Positions 30,301 to 38,463 of a DNA stretch of 64,000 bases are shown here, one piece after another (position 1 is the stretch's first letter; the number at the start of each line of letters is the position of its first letter). Source of the DNA: Rhizobium leguminosarum bv. viciae USDA 2370. Its GTDB lineage: Bacteria; Pseudomonadota; Alphaproteobacteria; Rhizobiales; Rhizobiaceae. The position numbers and the translations under genes are program-made. The notes beneath the pieces were generated by a model that worked only from the letters and a program-made list of their open reading frames with translations, searched no databases and was not told the origin of the DNA. The stretch is taken from the NCBI RefSeq assembly GCF_002008365.1, contig NZ_MRDL01000015.1, positions 463,531 to 527,530 on the forward strand. Direction: 5' to 3'.

Positions 30301-30567
30301 GCTATCGTCGTCGGTTTCGCCGAGTGGACGGATGACCGGCAGGATGGCTGAGCGGCCGCCGAGCAGGTCGACGAATTCCGAGCGCAGCACACGCACGGCG
30401 CGCCGGGTCGGCAGGTAGATCGTCACCTTGGCGAGCGACAGCGGATCATCGGCCTCGTGCCGGAAAAGCGTCGTCAGTCGGCCATCGCAAAGCGTCGTCG
30501 CCAGCATTTTCAGGAAGGGGAGGCCCGCCGGGATTGTCAGGATGCGTGGCTGGTGCCGCTCTGCCAT
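27376..30567 (-). CDS. addB: Double-strand break repair protein AddB
   Basis: A 1063-residue partner of AddA. The N-terminal part has inactivated helicase features typical of AddB; the C-terminal RecB-like nuclease has AADIIDYKTGYNP. The N-terminus ILTIPAGLPFLKMLATTL and the HSPxx-type segment RLFIFGTLEARLQSVDTLILGGLIEGTWPG fit alphaproteobacterial AddB. It is preceded by the murU-like gene (3-base gap) and overlaps addA by 8 bases. Sequence conservation is lower than in AddA, as is usual for this subunit. Confidence 0.95.
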   Translation of the reverse strand: MAERHQPRILTIPAGLPFLKMLATTLCDGRLTTLFRHEADDPLSLAKVTIYLPTRRAVRVLRSEFVDLLGGRSAILPVIRPLGETDDDSGYFDEVLPATIDLAQPLSNTARLLELGRLILAWRNKLPEIVRHIHSDSPLVAPASPADAIWLARNLAELIDSIETEDLDWSELSKLDTGDYAAWWQLTAEFLQIASAFWPERLSELGKSSPARHRNAILRAEASRLSATKPGGPIIIAGSTGSVPATADLIAAVAHLPEGVIVLPGLDLSMPERHWQMVAPELTPGQHANPASRSHPQYGLSSLLKRLKLTRADVTLLDRPEADLDRRAEILSRALAPAEATSDWGAWKNDLPARALSSAFSDVSLIEAANEREEATAIAIALRLALERPGQDGESRAALITPDRNLARRVMAELSRFGILADDSAGTPLSAMPQGTLLQLLLEAALRPGDPVAIISLLKHPLARFGLERDALISATEALELLALRGGVAEVDISTLEPLLTRQLAEQALDRHAPQWRKALSPEAADAAYGLARRVAQATEPLASALIRHRPEDRGRTVRFTLSEWAERTGRSLEAVAVDPQGNLADLWSGEAGDALAALLGEVIDTDGQMEADGSQWIDIMAALAAGHAVKPRALSHPRLFIFGTLEARLQSVDTLILGGLIEGTWPGQTANNPFIPRMMKTEIGLEPPERRIGQLAHDFEMANGTRHLIYARALRQGSTPTVASRWLQRLLALGGEAFEAELKGRGNRFLQWAGLIDRGDGQAPALRPSPKPPLALQPKSYSFSEVGRLRRDPYAIYARRVLRLDPVDPFNRDPGAAERGTLYHKIIDRFIREAHIAGTPDAAAAMEAILSELFDMEQLPPHIDAVWRPRFRAVAGVFLEWEAGRRHGIRKTLTEVRGGMELESINIRLTGVADRIDVTGPNAADIIDYKTGYNPSPAQARVLLDPQLALEAAALSAGAFRDAGSLVPQDLLYVRLRPGSRFQVDTVNNESSARSDKAKSAMDLAAESIDQLVKFVGLLQSNERGFTSRLIPAQQFDFGGDYDHLARVSEWSTAETEEGGDE

Positions 30568-30570
30568 GGC

Positions 30571-31302
30571 TCAGGCAAACGCCCGCAACCTGCGGATCGT
30601 TTCCTCCGCCTCGCCGATTGCCTCCGGCGTTCCCACAGTCAGCCAATGGCCTTCGAGCACCATGCCGAAAAGCCGTCCGCGCGCGATCGCCTTGTCGAAA
30701 TAGATATTGAGGTTGAAGGCATCCTTCGGTGCATCGTCGAGCAGCGACGGGTTCATGACGATCGCTCCGGCATAGACGACGGGATTGGATGGATCGTCGC
30801 GATAACGCGTCAGCCGGCCATCGGTTGCAAGGCTGAAGTCGTTCTTGCCGTTGTGACCTGTCGTATCCTCGATCCCAACGCAAAGCAGCGCCATGTCCAT
30901 GCGTTCACTATCGAAGAATCCGGCTAAGCGTTGCAGGTTGGTCGGTCGCCCCGGCTGCTCGCCGATCCAGAAGAGATCGGCATTCATGACGAAGACATTG
31001 TTGCGGTTAAGCAATGTCAGGCCCTTCGCCAGCCCGCCGCCGGAATTCATCAGAGCTTCCTGCTCGTCGGAAATGATGATGTCGAGGCCGCGGTAGTTCC
31101 TGAGATGGGCGAGCATCTGGTCGGCGAAGTGGTGAACATTGACGACGGCGCGTTCGACGCCGGCCGCAACCAGGGAATCCAGCGCGTAGTCGATCATCGG
31201 CTTGCCGTCGATCTTCACCAGCGGCTTCGGGATCGTATCGGTGATCGGGCGCATGCGGGTTCCGAGACCCGCGGCCAGTACCATGGCTTGTCTGATGGTC
31301 AT
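30571..31302 (-). CDS. murU: MurNAc-1-phosphate uridylyltransferase-like nucleotidyltransferase (MurU)
   Basis: A 243-residue nucleotidyltransferase with the signature MVLAAGLGTRMRPITD then PKPLVKIDGKPMIDY at the N-terminus, a mid MNADLFWI metal site and WLTVGTPEAI near the end. MurU makes UDP-MurNAc from MurNAc-1-phosphate in the peptidoglycan recycling route that bypasses MurA. The identification as MurU rather than a generic sugar nucleotidyltransferase rests on the neighbouring amgK-type kinase domain 13 bases upstream, the same pair as in Pseudomonas. Both pieces are needed for that route. Confidence 0.82.
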   Translation of the reverse strand: MTIRQAMVLAAGLGTRMRPITDTIPKPLVKIDGKPMIDYALDSLVAAGVERAVVNVHHFADQMLAHLRNYRGLDIIISDEQEALMNSGGGLAKGLTLLNRNNVFVMNADLFWIGEQPGRPTNLQRLAGFFDSERMDMALLCVGIEDTTGHNGKNDFSLATDGRLTRYRDDPSNPVVYAGAIVMNPSLLDDAPKDAFNLNIYFDKAIARGRLFGMVLEGHWLTVGTPEAIGEAEETIRRLRAFA

Positions 31303-31315
31303 TCTGATCCGGAAC

Positions 31316-32833
31316 TTATGATTCGCTCTGGCCTATTCCAGCCCTTGTGCACCAATCGCGCAAGGGGGCAAGCGTTTCATGCTCTAGCGCGACGTTCAGA
31401 TAGGCAAGCGTGCGCGGCATGTGTTTCAGATAGCCCGGCTTGCCGTCGCGCTGCAACAAGCGCACCCAGAGACCGGCAAGCTTGCAATTGCGCTGCGCCG
31501 ACATGATTGCCCAGGCCCTCATGAAGCCGGCTTCGTCGAAACCGCCCTGTGCGCGGCGAAGCCCCAGATAATCATCCATCAGTTGCCGGAAGAGGCCCGG
31601 CTCGATCGATACGCGCGCATCCTGGACGATCGAGGCGAGATCATAAGCCGTGGGGCCGATCATGGCGTCCTGGAAGTCGATGAGGCCGATCCGTTCGACG
31701 CCCTTCGCATGCGGTCTCCAGATGATATTCGGCGAGTGGAAGTCGCGCAGCAGCAGGTTCTTCTCGGCCGTTGCGAGTTCGTCGATGAGTGTATCCCAGA
31801 TCGCCAGATAATCCGCGCGTTCGGCTTCGGTTGCGGGTGCGCCCTGGCGCTTCCAGGGCAGGTGCCAGTCGAGCACCAGCCGCACCTCCATCTTCATCGC
31901 CGTACGGTCGAAATCAGGAATATGATGGACATGCCTCTTTCCAACTGGGATGTCGTGCGGAAATTTCAGAGCGTGCAGTCTGGCCAGGCAGGCAACGCTT
32001 TCGCGATAGCGTTCGATAATAGGCTGTCCGTGGGCGTCCAGCACGCCGTCACTGCCGAGATCTTCGATGAGCAGGATACCCTTGTTATAATCCACCTTGT
32101 AGACTTCGGGCGCCGCAAAGCCGTCCTTGCGCAGCGCATCGGCGATCGCCACGAAGGGATAGGCGTTTTCGGCAAGATGCGCGACTTTGGGATAGGGTTT
32201 ACCGTCGAGAACTGGCGGGCCTTCGGCAAGAGGCGGCCAGTCCATCAGGATGATGCGCTGGTTCTCGGCCTTCGGATAGATCGCCTCATAGGCGCGCAGC
32301 GAGGCATCGCCGGTCAGGAAGCGGCGTTTCGCTGCGGGGTAACCTGCAGCGTCAAGGAAATCGCGGATCGCCAGGACACGGCGGATGCGTGTAATTTGCG
32401 CGCCAACGGCTTTGATTGTTGCCCGGCGGCCCTCGCCCTCATGTTCCAGCGTCAGTGCGATGCGCTGAGTGGGCAGCTCGCTGTCCGCCATCTCCGGCCA
32501 TTCGACGAGACCGATGCCGTTCTGCAGAGCCTCGTCGAAGCCGAGTTCGGTCAGTTCGGCGGGGTCGCCGAGCCGGTAGAGATCGAAATGCGAAATGGGG
32601 ATGCGCAGATCGTAGGACTGGACCAGCGTGAAGGTCGGGCTCGGGACCTCGAGCTCTTCGTCATCGGCCATGGCGCGCAGGATCGCCCGGGCGAGCGAGG
32701 ATTTCCCCGCGCCGAGATCGCCGGAAAGGGCAAGGCAATCGCCGGCCTTCAGGGCCAGTGCGAGATCTTCGCCGAGGCGGATGGTAGCCGCCTCGTCTTT
32801 CAGGAAAAGCGAGATCGCATGGCTGGTCGTCAT
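31316..32833 (-). CDS. TsaE-AmgK fusion: tRNA t6A ATPase subunit joined to an aminoglycoside-phosphotransferase-type sugar kinase
   Basis: A 505-residue two-domain protein. Residues 1 to about 150 are TsaE (YjeE): Walker A GDLGAGKSS at 38-46, then EVPSPTFTLVQSYDL and GLVEWPEMADSELP; TsaE is the ATPase of the TsaBDE complex for t6A37 of tRNA. From about 165 to 490 is an APH-fold kinase with LLRDFHSPNIIW as catalytic loop and LIDFQDAMIGPTAYDLAS as metal site, as in AmgK, which phosphorylates MurNAc and GlcNAc at the anomeric position. The ATG overlaps the divL stop (ATGA). murU follows. Confidence 0.9.
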   Translation of the reverse strand: MTTSHAISLFLKDEAATIRLGEDLALALKAGDCLALSGDLGAGKSSLARAILRAMADDEELEVPSPTFTLVQSYDLRIPISHFDLYRLGDPAELTELGFDEALQNGIGLVEWPEMADSELPTQRIALTLEHEGEGRRATIKAVGAQITRIRRVLAIRDFLDAAGYPAAKRRFLTGDASLRAYEAIYPKAENQRIILMDWPPLAEGPPVLDGKPYPKVAHLAENAYPFVAIADALRKDGFAAPEVYKVDYNKGILLIEDLGSDGVLDAHGQPIIERYRESVACLARLHALKFPHDIPVGKRHVHHIPDFDRTAMKMEVRLVLDWHLPWKRQGAPATEAERADYLAIWDTLIDELATAEKNLLLRDFHSPNIIWRPHAKGVERIGLIDFQDAMIGPTAYDLASIVQDARVSIEPGLFRQLMDDYLGLRRAQGGFDEAGFMRAWAIMSAQRNCKLAGLWVRLLQRDGKPGYLKHMPRTLAYLNVALEHETLAPLRDWCTRAGIGQSES

Positions 32834-35415
32834 TCGGCGGCGGCGGAATGCGGTACATCGACCGAGGGGATACGGCAGACGACGGTCGTGCCCTTACCCG
32901 GCTCGCTGTCGATCGTCACGTCGCCATGATGCAAACTGACGAAGCTGTCGACGATCGAGAGGCCGAGGCCGGCGCCGCCGCGTTTGCCGCTTTTCGCCCC
33001 CGTGGCAAAACGGTCGAAGACGGTCGCGATCATATCAGGTGAGATGCCGGGGCCGCGATCGCTGACCGAGAAGACGAAATCCGTGCCTTCGCGATGGCAT
33101 TCCAGCGAGATCGAGGTGCCTTCGGGCGAGAAATTCGCTGCATTGGAAAGAAGCTTCAGAAGGATCTGCTTCAGCCGCTGCGGATCGGCAATGATCGAGC
33201 CGAGATAGGCGGGTGCGGTAATTTCAAGCGCCACGCCGCTTTCGTGGAGGCGATCGGCGATCTGCATCGAGACGTCGTCGAGCAGATCGTTGAGATCGAT
33301 ATCCGCATAGTTGAGGCGCATGATGCCGGCGTCGACGGTCGCAAGGTCGAGGATATCGTTGACGAGCGTCAAGAGAACCGAGGACGAGGTCGAGATGTGG
33401 TCGATATATTCGGCCTGCCGTTCGTTCAGCGGCCCGACACCCGGTGTACGCAGGAGATCGGTGAAGCCGATGATGTTGGTCAGTGGCGAACGCAGTTCAT
33501 AGGAAACGTGCTGGACGAAGTCGTTTTTCAGCTCGTCGGCTTTGCGCAGTGCTTCGTTCTTCTCGGTCAGCGCGCGCTCGGCACGCACGCTGTCCGTCAT
33601 GTTGACGAAGGTCAGCATGGTCTGCGCGTTCGGCAGCGGGATGACGGCGTAGTCGAGCACGAGGCCGGAGAAGAGTTCCAGCGTTCCCTGGCCGGAGCGG
33701 CGTTCGTCGTCAAAGCTGGTGATCAGTTCCGCGAAGGTCTTCCAGCCGTCCGGCCGGTCATAGGACGGCGCGCAGGCCTCGCCTAGCGCACGGATATGGG
33801 TGCCGGGCTTGGCTTCGGTTTCGGTGATCCCCCAGAGCGCGCGGAAGGCCGGGTTGGAAAGGCGGATGCGTCCATCAGGGCCGAACACCGCCACACCTTC
33901 GGAAAGATGGTCGATCGTTTCGCCCTGCACCTTGACCAGTGTGTTGTAGCGCGTTTCGAGATCGACCTGCTCGGTCAGGTTTTCGAACACCCAGGTGGCG
34001 CCGCCCTGCGGATGGGCGGTTGCAAAGACGCGCAACGTCTGTCCGTTCGGCAGGTGCCAGAGATCGGATTGCGTGTCGAGCGCGCGATAAACGGAAAGTG
34101 CGGCTTCCTTCCAGCTTTTCCAGTTGAGCTGGTCCGGTAGCTTCTTGGCCGCCCGCAGCCGCTCGAGCAGCTCGCTATTGTCAGGTCGGCCTTCGAGGAA
34201 GGCGATATCCAGCTCCCAGAGCGCGACGAAGGCCTGGTTGTAGAATTGCAGCCGGCGGTCGCCGTCGAAGATGGCAACCGGCGTGGCGAGATGGTCGAGC
34301 GTTTCGGCATGGCTCTTCAGCGTCCGTTCCAGCTCGGCGCGCACTGCCTCTATGTCGGACACATCGATCGCGATGCCGGCCGAGCCGCCGGGAACCCTGA
34401 CGTCGACGACGTCGAAGAAGGTGCGGTTGCCGTGCACGACCGTCGAAATCTTGTCGTGGAAGGGCGATTCCGGCGTCGTCGTCGCGCGAATGCGTTCGCG
34501 CGCCACGGTCGTCAGCATCTCGCGGCCTTCATTGATCGCCTGCTGCGGCGATCGCGCCTCGACCGCCTCGCCATAAGCCTGGTTGACCCAGGTGAGGCGG
34601 CCCACCGGGTCACGCTGCCAGGCCGGCATGTCGATCGCGTCGAGCATGGTCTGGAAGGCCGAGATCGAGGTCATCAGCCGGTCGCGCTCGATCCTGAGCT
34701 CTGCGAGCTCGGCGCGCAGATTGTTGAGCGCCACGAAACGGACGAAGGCCCGCCCGCCGGAAACCCGGCCCTGCGCCTCGAGGATTTCGTCGCGGATGGT
34801 TTCGACCACCATGTCGAAGCTCTGCGCCTCGTCGCGCAGCCGGTCGATCGCCTTTTCCAGCTCGGAAGCCGAACGTGACTTCAGCCACAGCCCGAAGGCC
34901 AGGAATTCGCCGTCCTGCGGCGCGCCGGTCTCAGGTGGAAGTTGGCCGAGCAGTTCGGGGCGCGCATTGCCGTCCCAGATGACGATCCGCCGGTTCTTGT
35001 CGGCGATCAGAGCCTGGTATTGCGAAATACGCTGCTGAGCATCGGAGAGCGCCGAGCGGATTTCCCGGCTCTCGTTTTCCAGGTTGCCGCGCTGGCGCAC
35101 GAGCCACAGCGTCGACAGCAATGCTGCCGATATGACACCGATGACGACGGAAACACCGATCACCTGCGAGGATGTGAAGAGGTGAGCCGAAGCCGCCGCC
35201 TGCTGCTCCGCCTGCGCCAGAGCCGGCCGCGCCAGCGCGGCAAGCGCCGTGCCGGCAGCGCAGCTTTTAAGAAAGCGCGCCAATGGTCCGTGCTCTTGCT
35301 TTGCGGCCTCGTGTGCCGTTGCAGATTTATATCCTTGGCCTGCCATAAGCGGGCGGCGATCGGCGCGAGCGCCATCATCCGCCTGACCGGGCAGGCTGCT
35401 TTTCATTTCCGACAT
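32830..35415 (-). CDS. divL: DivL-type PAS-domain pseudo histidine kinase (cell-cycle regulator)
   Basis: An 861-residue membrane-anchored kinase-like protein with an N-terminal hydrophobic segment (about residues 90-112, SQVIGVSVVIGVISAALLSTLWLV), a coiled coil, several PAS-like regions, and a DHp-ATPase pair. The H-box reads DFVQHVSYELRSPLTNIIG: Tyr639 stands where the phospho-accepting His should be. ATP-site motifs LLKLLSNAANFSPEG, SDRGPGIS and GGAGLGLSIV are intact. Tyr in this position is the hallmark of Caulobacter DivL, which binds DivK and controls CckA. A GGAGA sequence nine bases upstream favours the ATG at 35415 over a TTG at 35439. Confidence 0.9.
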   Translation of the reverse strand: MSEMKSSLPGQADDGARADRRPLMAGQGYKSATAHEAAKQEHGPLARFLKSCAAGTALAALARPALAQAEQQAAASAHLFTSSQVIGVSVVIGVISAALLSTLWLVRQRGNLENESREIRSALSDAQQRISQYQALIADKNRRIVIWDGNARPELLGQLPPETGAPQDGEFLAFGLWLKSRSASELEKAIDRLRDEAQSFDMVVETIRDEILEAQGRVSGGRAFVRFVALNNLRAELAELRIERDRLMTSISAFQTMLDAIDMPAWQRDPVGRLTWVNQAYGEAVEARSPQQAINEGREMLTTVARERIRATTTPESPFHDKISTVVHGNRTFFDVVDVRVPGGSAGIAIDVSDIEAVRAELERTLKSHAETLDHLATPVAIFDGDRRLQFYNQAFVALWELDIAFLEGRPDNSELLERLRAAKKLPDQLNWKSWKEAALSVYRALDTQSDLWHLPNGQTLRVFATAHPQGGATWVFENLTEQVDLETRYNTLVKVQGETIDHLSEGVAVFGPDGRIRLSNPAFRALWGITETEAKPGTHIRALGEACAPSYDRPDGWKTFAELITSFDDERRSGQGTLELFSGLVLDYAVIPLPNAQTMLTFVNMTDSVRAERALTEKNEALRKADELKNDFVQHVSYELRSPLTNIIGFTDLLRTPGVGPLNERQAEYIDHISTSSSVLLTLVNDILDLATVDAGIMRLNYADIDLNDLLDDVSMQIADRLHESGVALEITAPAYLGSIIADPQRLKQILLKLLSNAANFSPEGTSISLECHREGTDFVFSVSDRGPGISPDMIATVFDRFATGAKSGKRGGAGLGLSIVDSFVSLHHGDVTIDSEPGKGTTVVCRIPSVDVPHSAAAE

Positions 35416-35553
35416 CCGCGGTATGTCTCCGTCCTTCAATGTGCCGCATTACGACAAGACATCCCATTTTCGGAGCGGTCGGACAGAGTCCGGCGCCACG
35501 AATCAAGTCTTAAAACAATACTTCGGAAGGGAATCGGCGGGAAGGGAGCGTCC

Positions 35554-35590
35554 AAAAAATAAGCCGCGACATTTGTCAATGCCGCGGCTT
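35554..35590 (-). terminator. Rho-independent terminator of ahcY
   Basis: AAGCCGCG (35561-35568) pairs with CGCGGCTT (35583-35590), with an inner CATT/AATG. On the minus strand the stem is followed by ATTTTTTGG. Confidence 0.85.
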
Positions 35591-35618
35591 CTACATCTTG
35601 TGGATATTAACGATCAGA

Positions 35619-37019
<1,401 letters not shown>

Positions 37020-37131
37020 AGAGGCCTCCAGGCTGAAAACGTCTCAAAATTGGCGCAGGCGCGAAGATGACCGCGTGCAAGCGCACGGCATGTCCGCCGT
37101 TTAGCAGGCTTCGCCCGGGATGGCAATAAGG

Positions 37132-37151
37132 ATATAAAGAAGTCTTTATAT
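37132..37151. promoter_or_regulatory. Candidate operator upstream of ahcY (perfect 20-bp palindrome)
   Basis: ATATAAAGAAGTCTTTATAT: ATATAAAGA (37132-37140) and its exact reverse complement TCTTTATAT (37143-37151) with a 2-base spacer. A further TTTATATG half-site follows. It lies between the ptsH stop and the ahcY start. Such ATAAAGA-type palindromes fit ArsR-family regulators of the methionine/SAM cycle (SahR-like); the regulator is inferred. Confidence 0.6.
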
Positions 37152-37173
37152 GTTTATATGAGCTCGCCGGCGC

Positions 37174-37449
37174 TCACATTTCTTCGCCGAACCTATTCTG
37201 GATCAGTTGGTCCAGCGCCTCCAGCGCTTCCTCGGCCTGGCTGCCGCTCGCCGAGACGACGACGCTCGAGCCGGGGCTTGCCGCAAGCATCATCAGTCCC
37301 ATGATGGAGGTACCGCCGACCGTCATCCCGTCCTTGGAAACGGTGATCGCGGCATCGAAGGTCTCGACCATCTGCACGAATTTGGCGGAAGCGCGCGCGT
37401 GAAGACCGCGCTTGTTGATAATGAGGAGTTCCCGGGAGAGCGATGTCAT
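37174..37449 (-). CDS. ptsH: HPr-like phosphocarrier of the PTS-Ntr system
   Basis: A 91-residue HPr/NPr protein. His17 in KRGLHARASAKF is the phosphorylation site used by EI-Ntr, and Ser48 in VGGTSIMGLMMLAA is at the position that HprK phosphorylates. There is no sugar permease nearby; with EIIA-Man and HprK just upstream this is the regulatory, non-transporting PTS of alphaproteobacteria. It follows the EIIA gene by 9 bases on the minus strand. Confidence 0.93.
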   Translation of the reverse strand: MTSLSRELLIINKRGLHARASAKFVQMVETFDAAITVSKDGMTVGGTSIMGLMMLAASPGSSVVVSASGSQAEEALEALDQLIQNRFGEEM

Positions 37450-37458
37450 GAAGGCTCG

Positions 37459-37860
37459 TTATTTTCCGCTGAGCACACGGCTTGCGACATTGATATATTT
37501 CCGCCCGGCTTCGGAAGCCTCCACCAGCGCCTTCTCCATGTTGTTCTCGCCGCGCACGCCGGCAAGCTTGATCAACATCGGCAGGTTGACGCCGGCAATG
37601 ACTTCGGTATGGCCGCTGCTCATGACTGATATGGCAAGATTGGACGGAGTGCCGCCGAACATGTCGGTCAGGATGACGACGCCATGGCCATCATCGGCAC
37701 CGGAAACGGCTTCCAGAATATCCTGCCGTCTCTGGTCCATGTCGTCTTCGGGGCCAATACAGACCGTCTCGATAAATTTCTGAGGACCGACGACGTGCTC
37801 GACAGCATGACGAAACTCTTCAGCCAGCTTGCCATGAGTGACAAGCACAAGTCCGATCAT
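37459..37860 (-). CDS. manX: EIIA-Man-type PTS component
   Basis: A 133-residue EIIA domain of the mannose family with the active His9 in LVLVTHGKLAEEF and the conserved VVILTDMFGGTPSNLA. It accepts phosphate from HPr; with no EIIB or EIIC partner in the window it acts as a regulatory output. The frame opens 18 codons upstream, but MIGLVLVTHG at 37860 is the correct family start. It sits between hprK and ptsH. Confidence 0.92.
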   Translation of the reverse strand: MIGLVLVTHGKLAEEFRHAVEHVVGPQKFIETVCIGPEDDMDQRRQDILEAVSGADDGHGVVILTDMFGGTPSNLAISVMSSGHTEVIAGVNLPMLIKLAGVRGENNMEKALVEASEAGRKYINVASRVLSGK

Positions 37861-38010
37861 GATATTACTGCTCCCATAGACGCAAACGGTGGACCCAATA
37901 TCGCAATGCAGCAATTACGTCCACCGGTGGGGGCACATCTTGGCTATGAAAAGCCGAAGTGCAAGATAAAAATGCGACTATATAAGGCAGATTGACCAAT
38001 CCGGAAGGCC

Positions 38011-38463
38011 CTAGCGCCCGATATCCGGCACTTTTGCCATCAGGACCGCAAGGGGTGAGGAAACGCCTGCGAGCAACCGCAATGCGGGAAGCGACAAACC
38101 GGCGGCAAGGCTCACCATTTCGCCCTCGGGAGGCACCCGGGTTTCGCCGGTGGCACTGCCCGGAAACACGGCATAATGCATGGCCGCCCTGGGAATATGC
38201 TCCTGATGAACGATACCGGTGCCACGAAGCTCCATCAGCCCGGTGATCGACGGCGGGCACGCGGCAATCACCGCGCCGGCCTCTCCTGAGAGAAGAACTT
38301 GGTCGTCGGCGACAAGCGCCGTGAACAGTCCGAGGCGGCGCGCCTCCGTCATGCAGGTGAAGGCCAGCATCGATTTGCCCCAGCCGGAAGGCCCGCTGAA
38401 CAGCAGTCCCGTCTTGCCGACCACGATCGCCGTCGCATGGATGTTGAAAGCTGCCTCGGTCAT
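38011..38463 (-). CDS. hprK: HPr kinase/phosphorylase, short alphaproteobacterial form
   Basis: A 150-residue protein equal to only the C-terminal catalytic domain of the roughly 310-residue Firmicutes HprK. Walker A is SGPSGWGKS at residues 23-31, followed by ALVADDQVLL with the catalytic acidic residues and GTGIVHQ. It phosphorylates HPr on Ser and can reverse the reaction. It overlaps the chvG stop by 4 bases, tying PTS-Ntr control to the ChvG-ChvI system. The missing N-terminal domain is normal in this clade, not a truncation event. Confidence 0.92.
   Translation of the reverse strand: MTEAAFNIHATAIVVGKTGLLFSGPSGWGKSMLAFTCMTEARRLGLFTALVADDQVLLSGEAGAVIAACPPSITGLMELRGTGIVHQEHIPRAAMHYAVFPGSATGETRVPPEGEMVSLAAGLSLPALRLLAGVSSPLAVLMAKVPDIGR

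Noticed and set aside
37020..37173. SAH riboswitch upstream of ahcY
   Set aside because: No SAH-riboswitch-like stem-loop arrangement is recognisable; the palindrome at 37132 is better explained as a protein-binding site.
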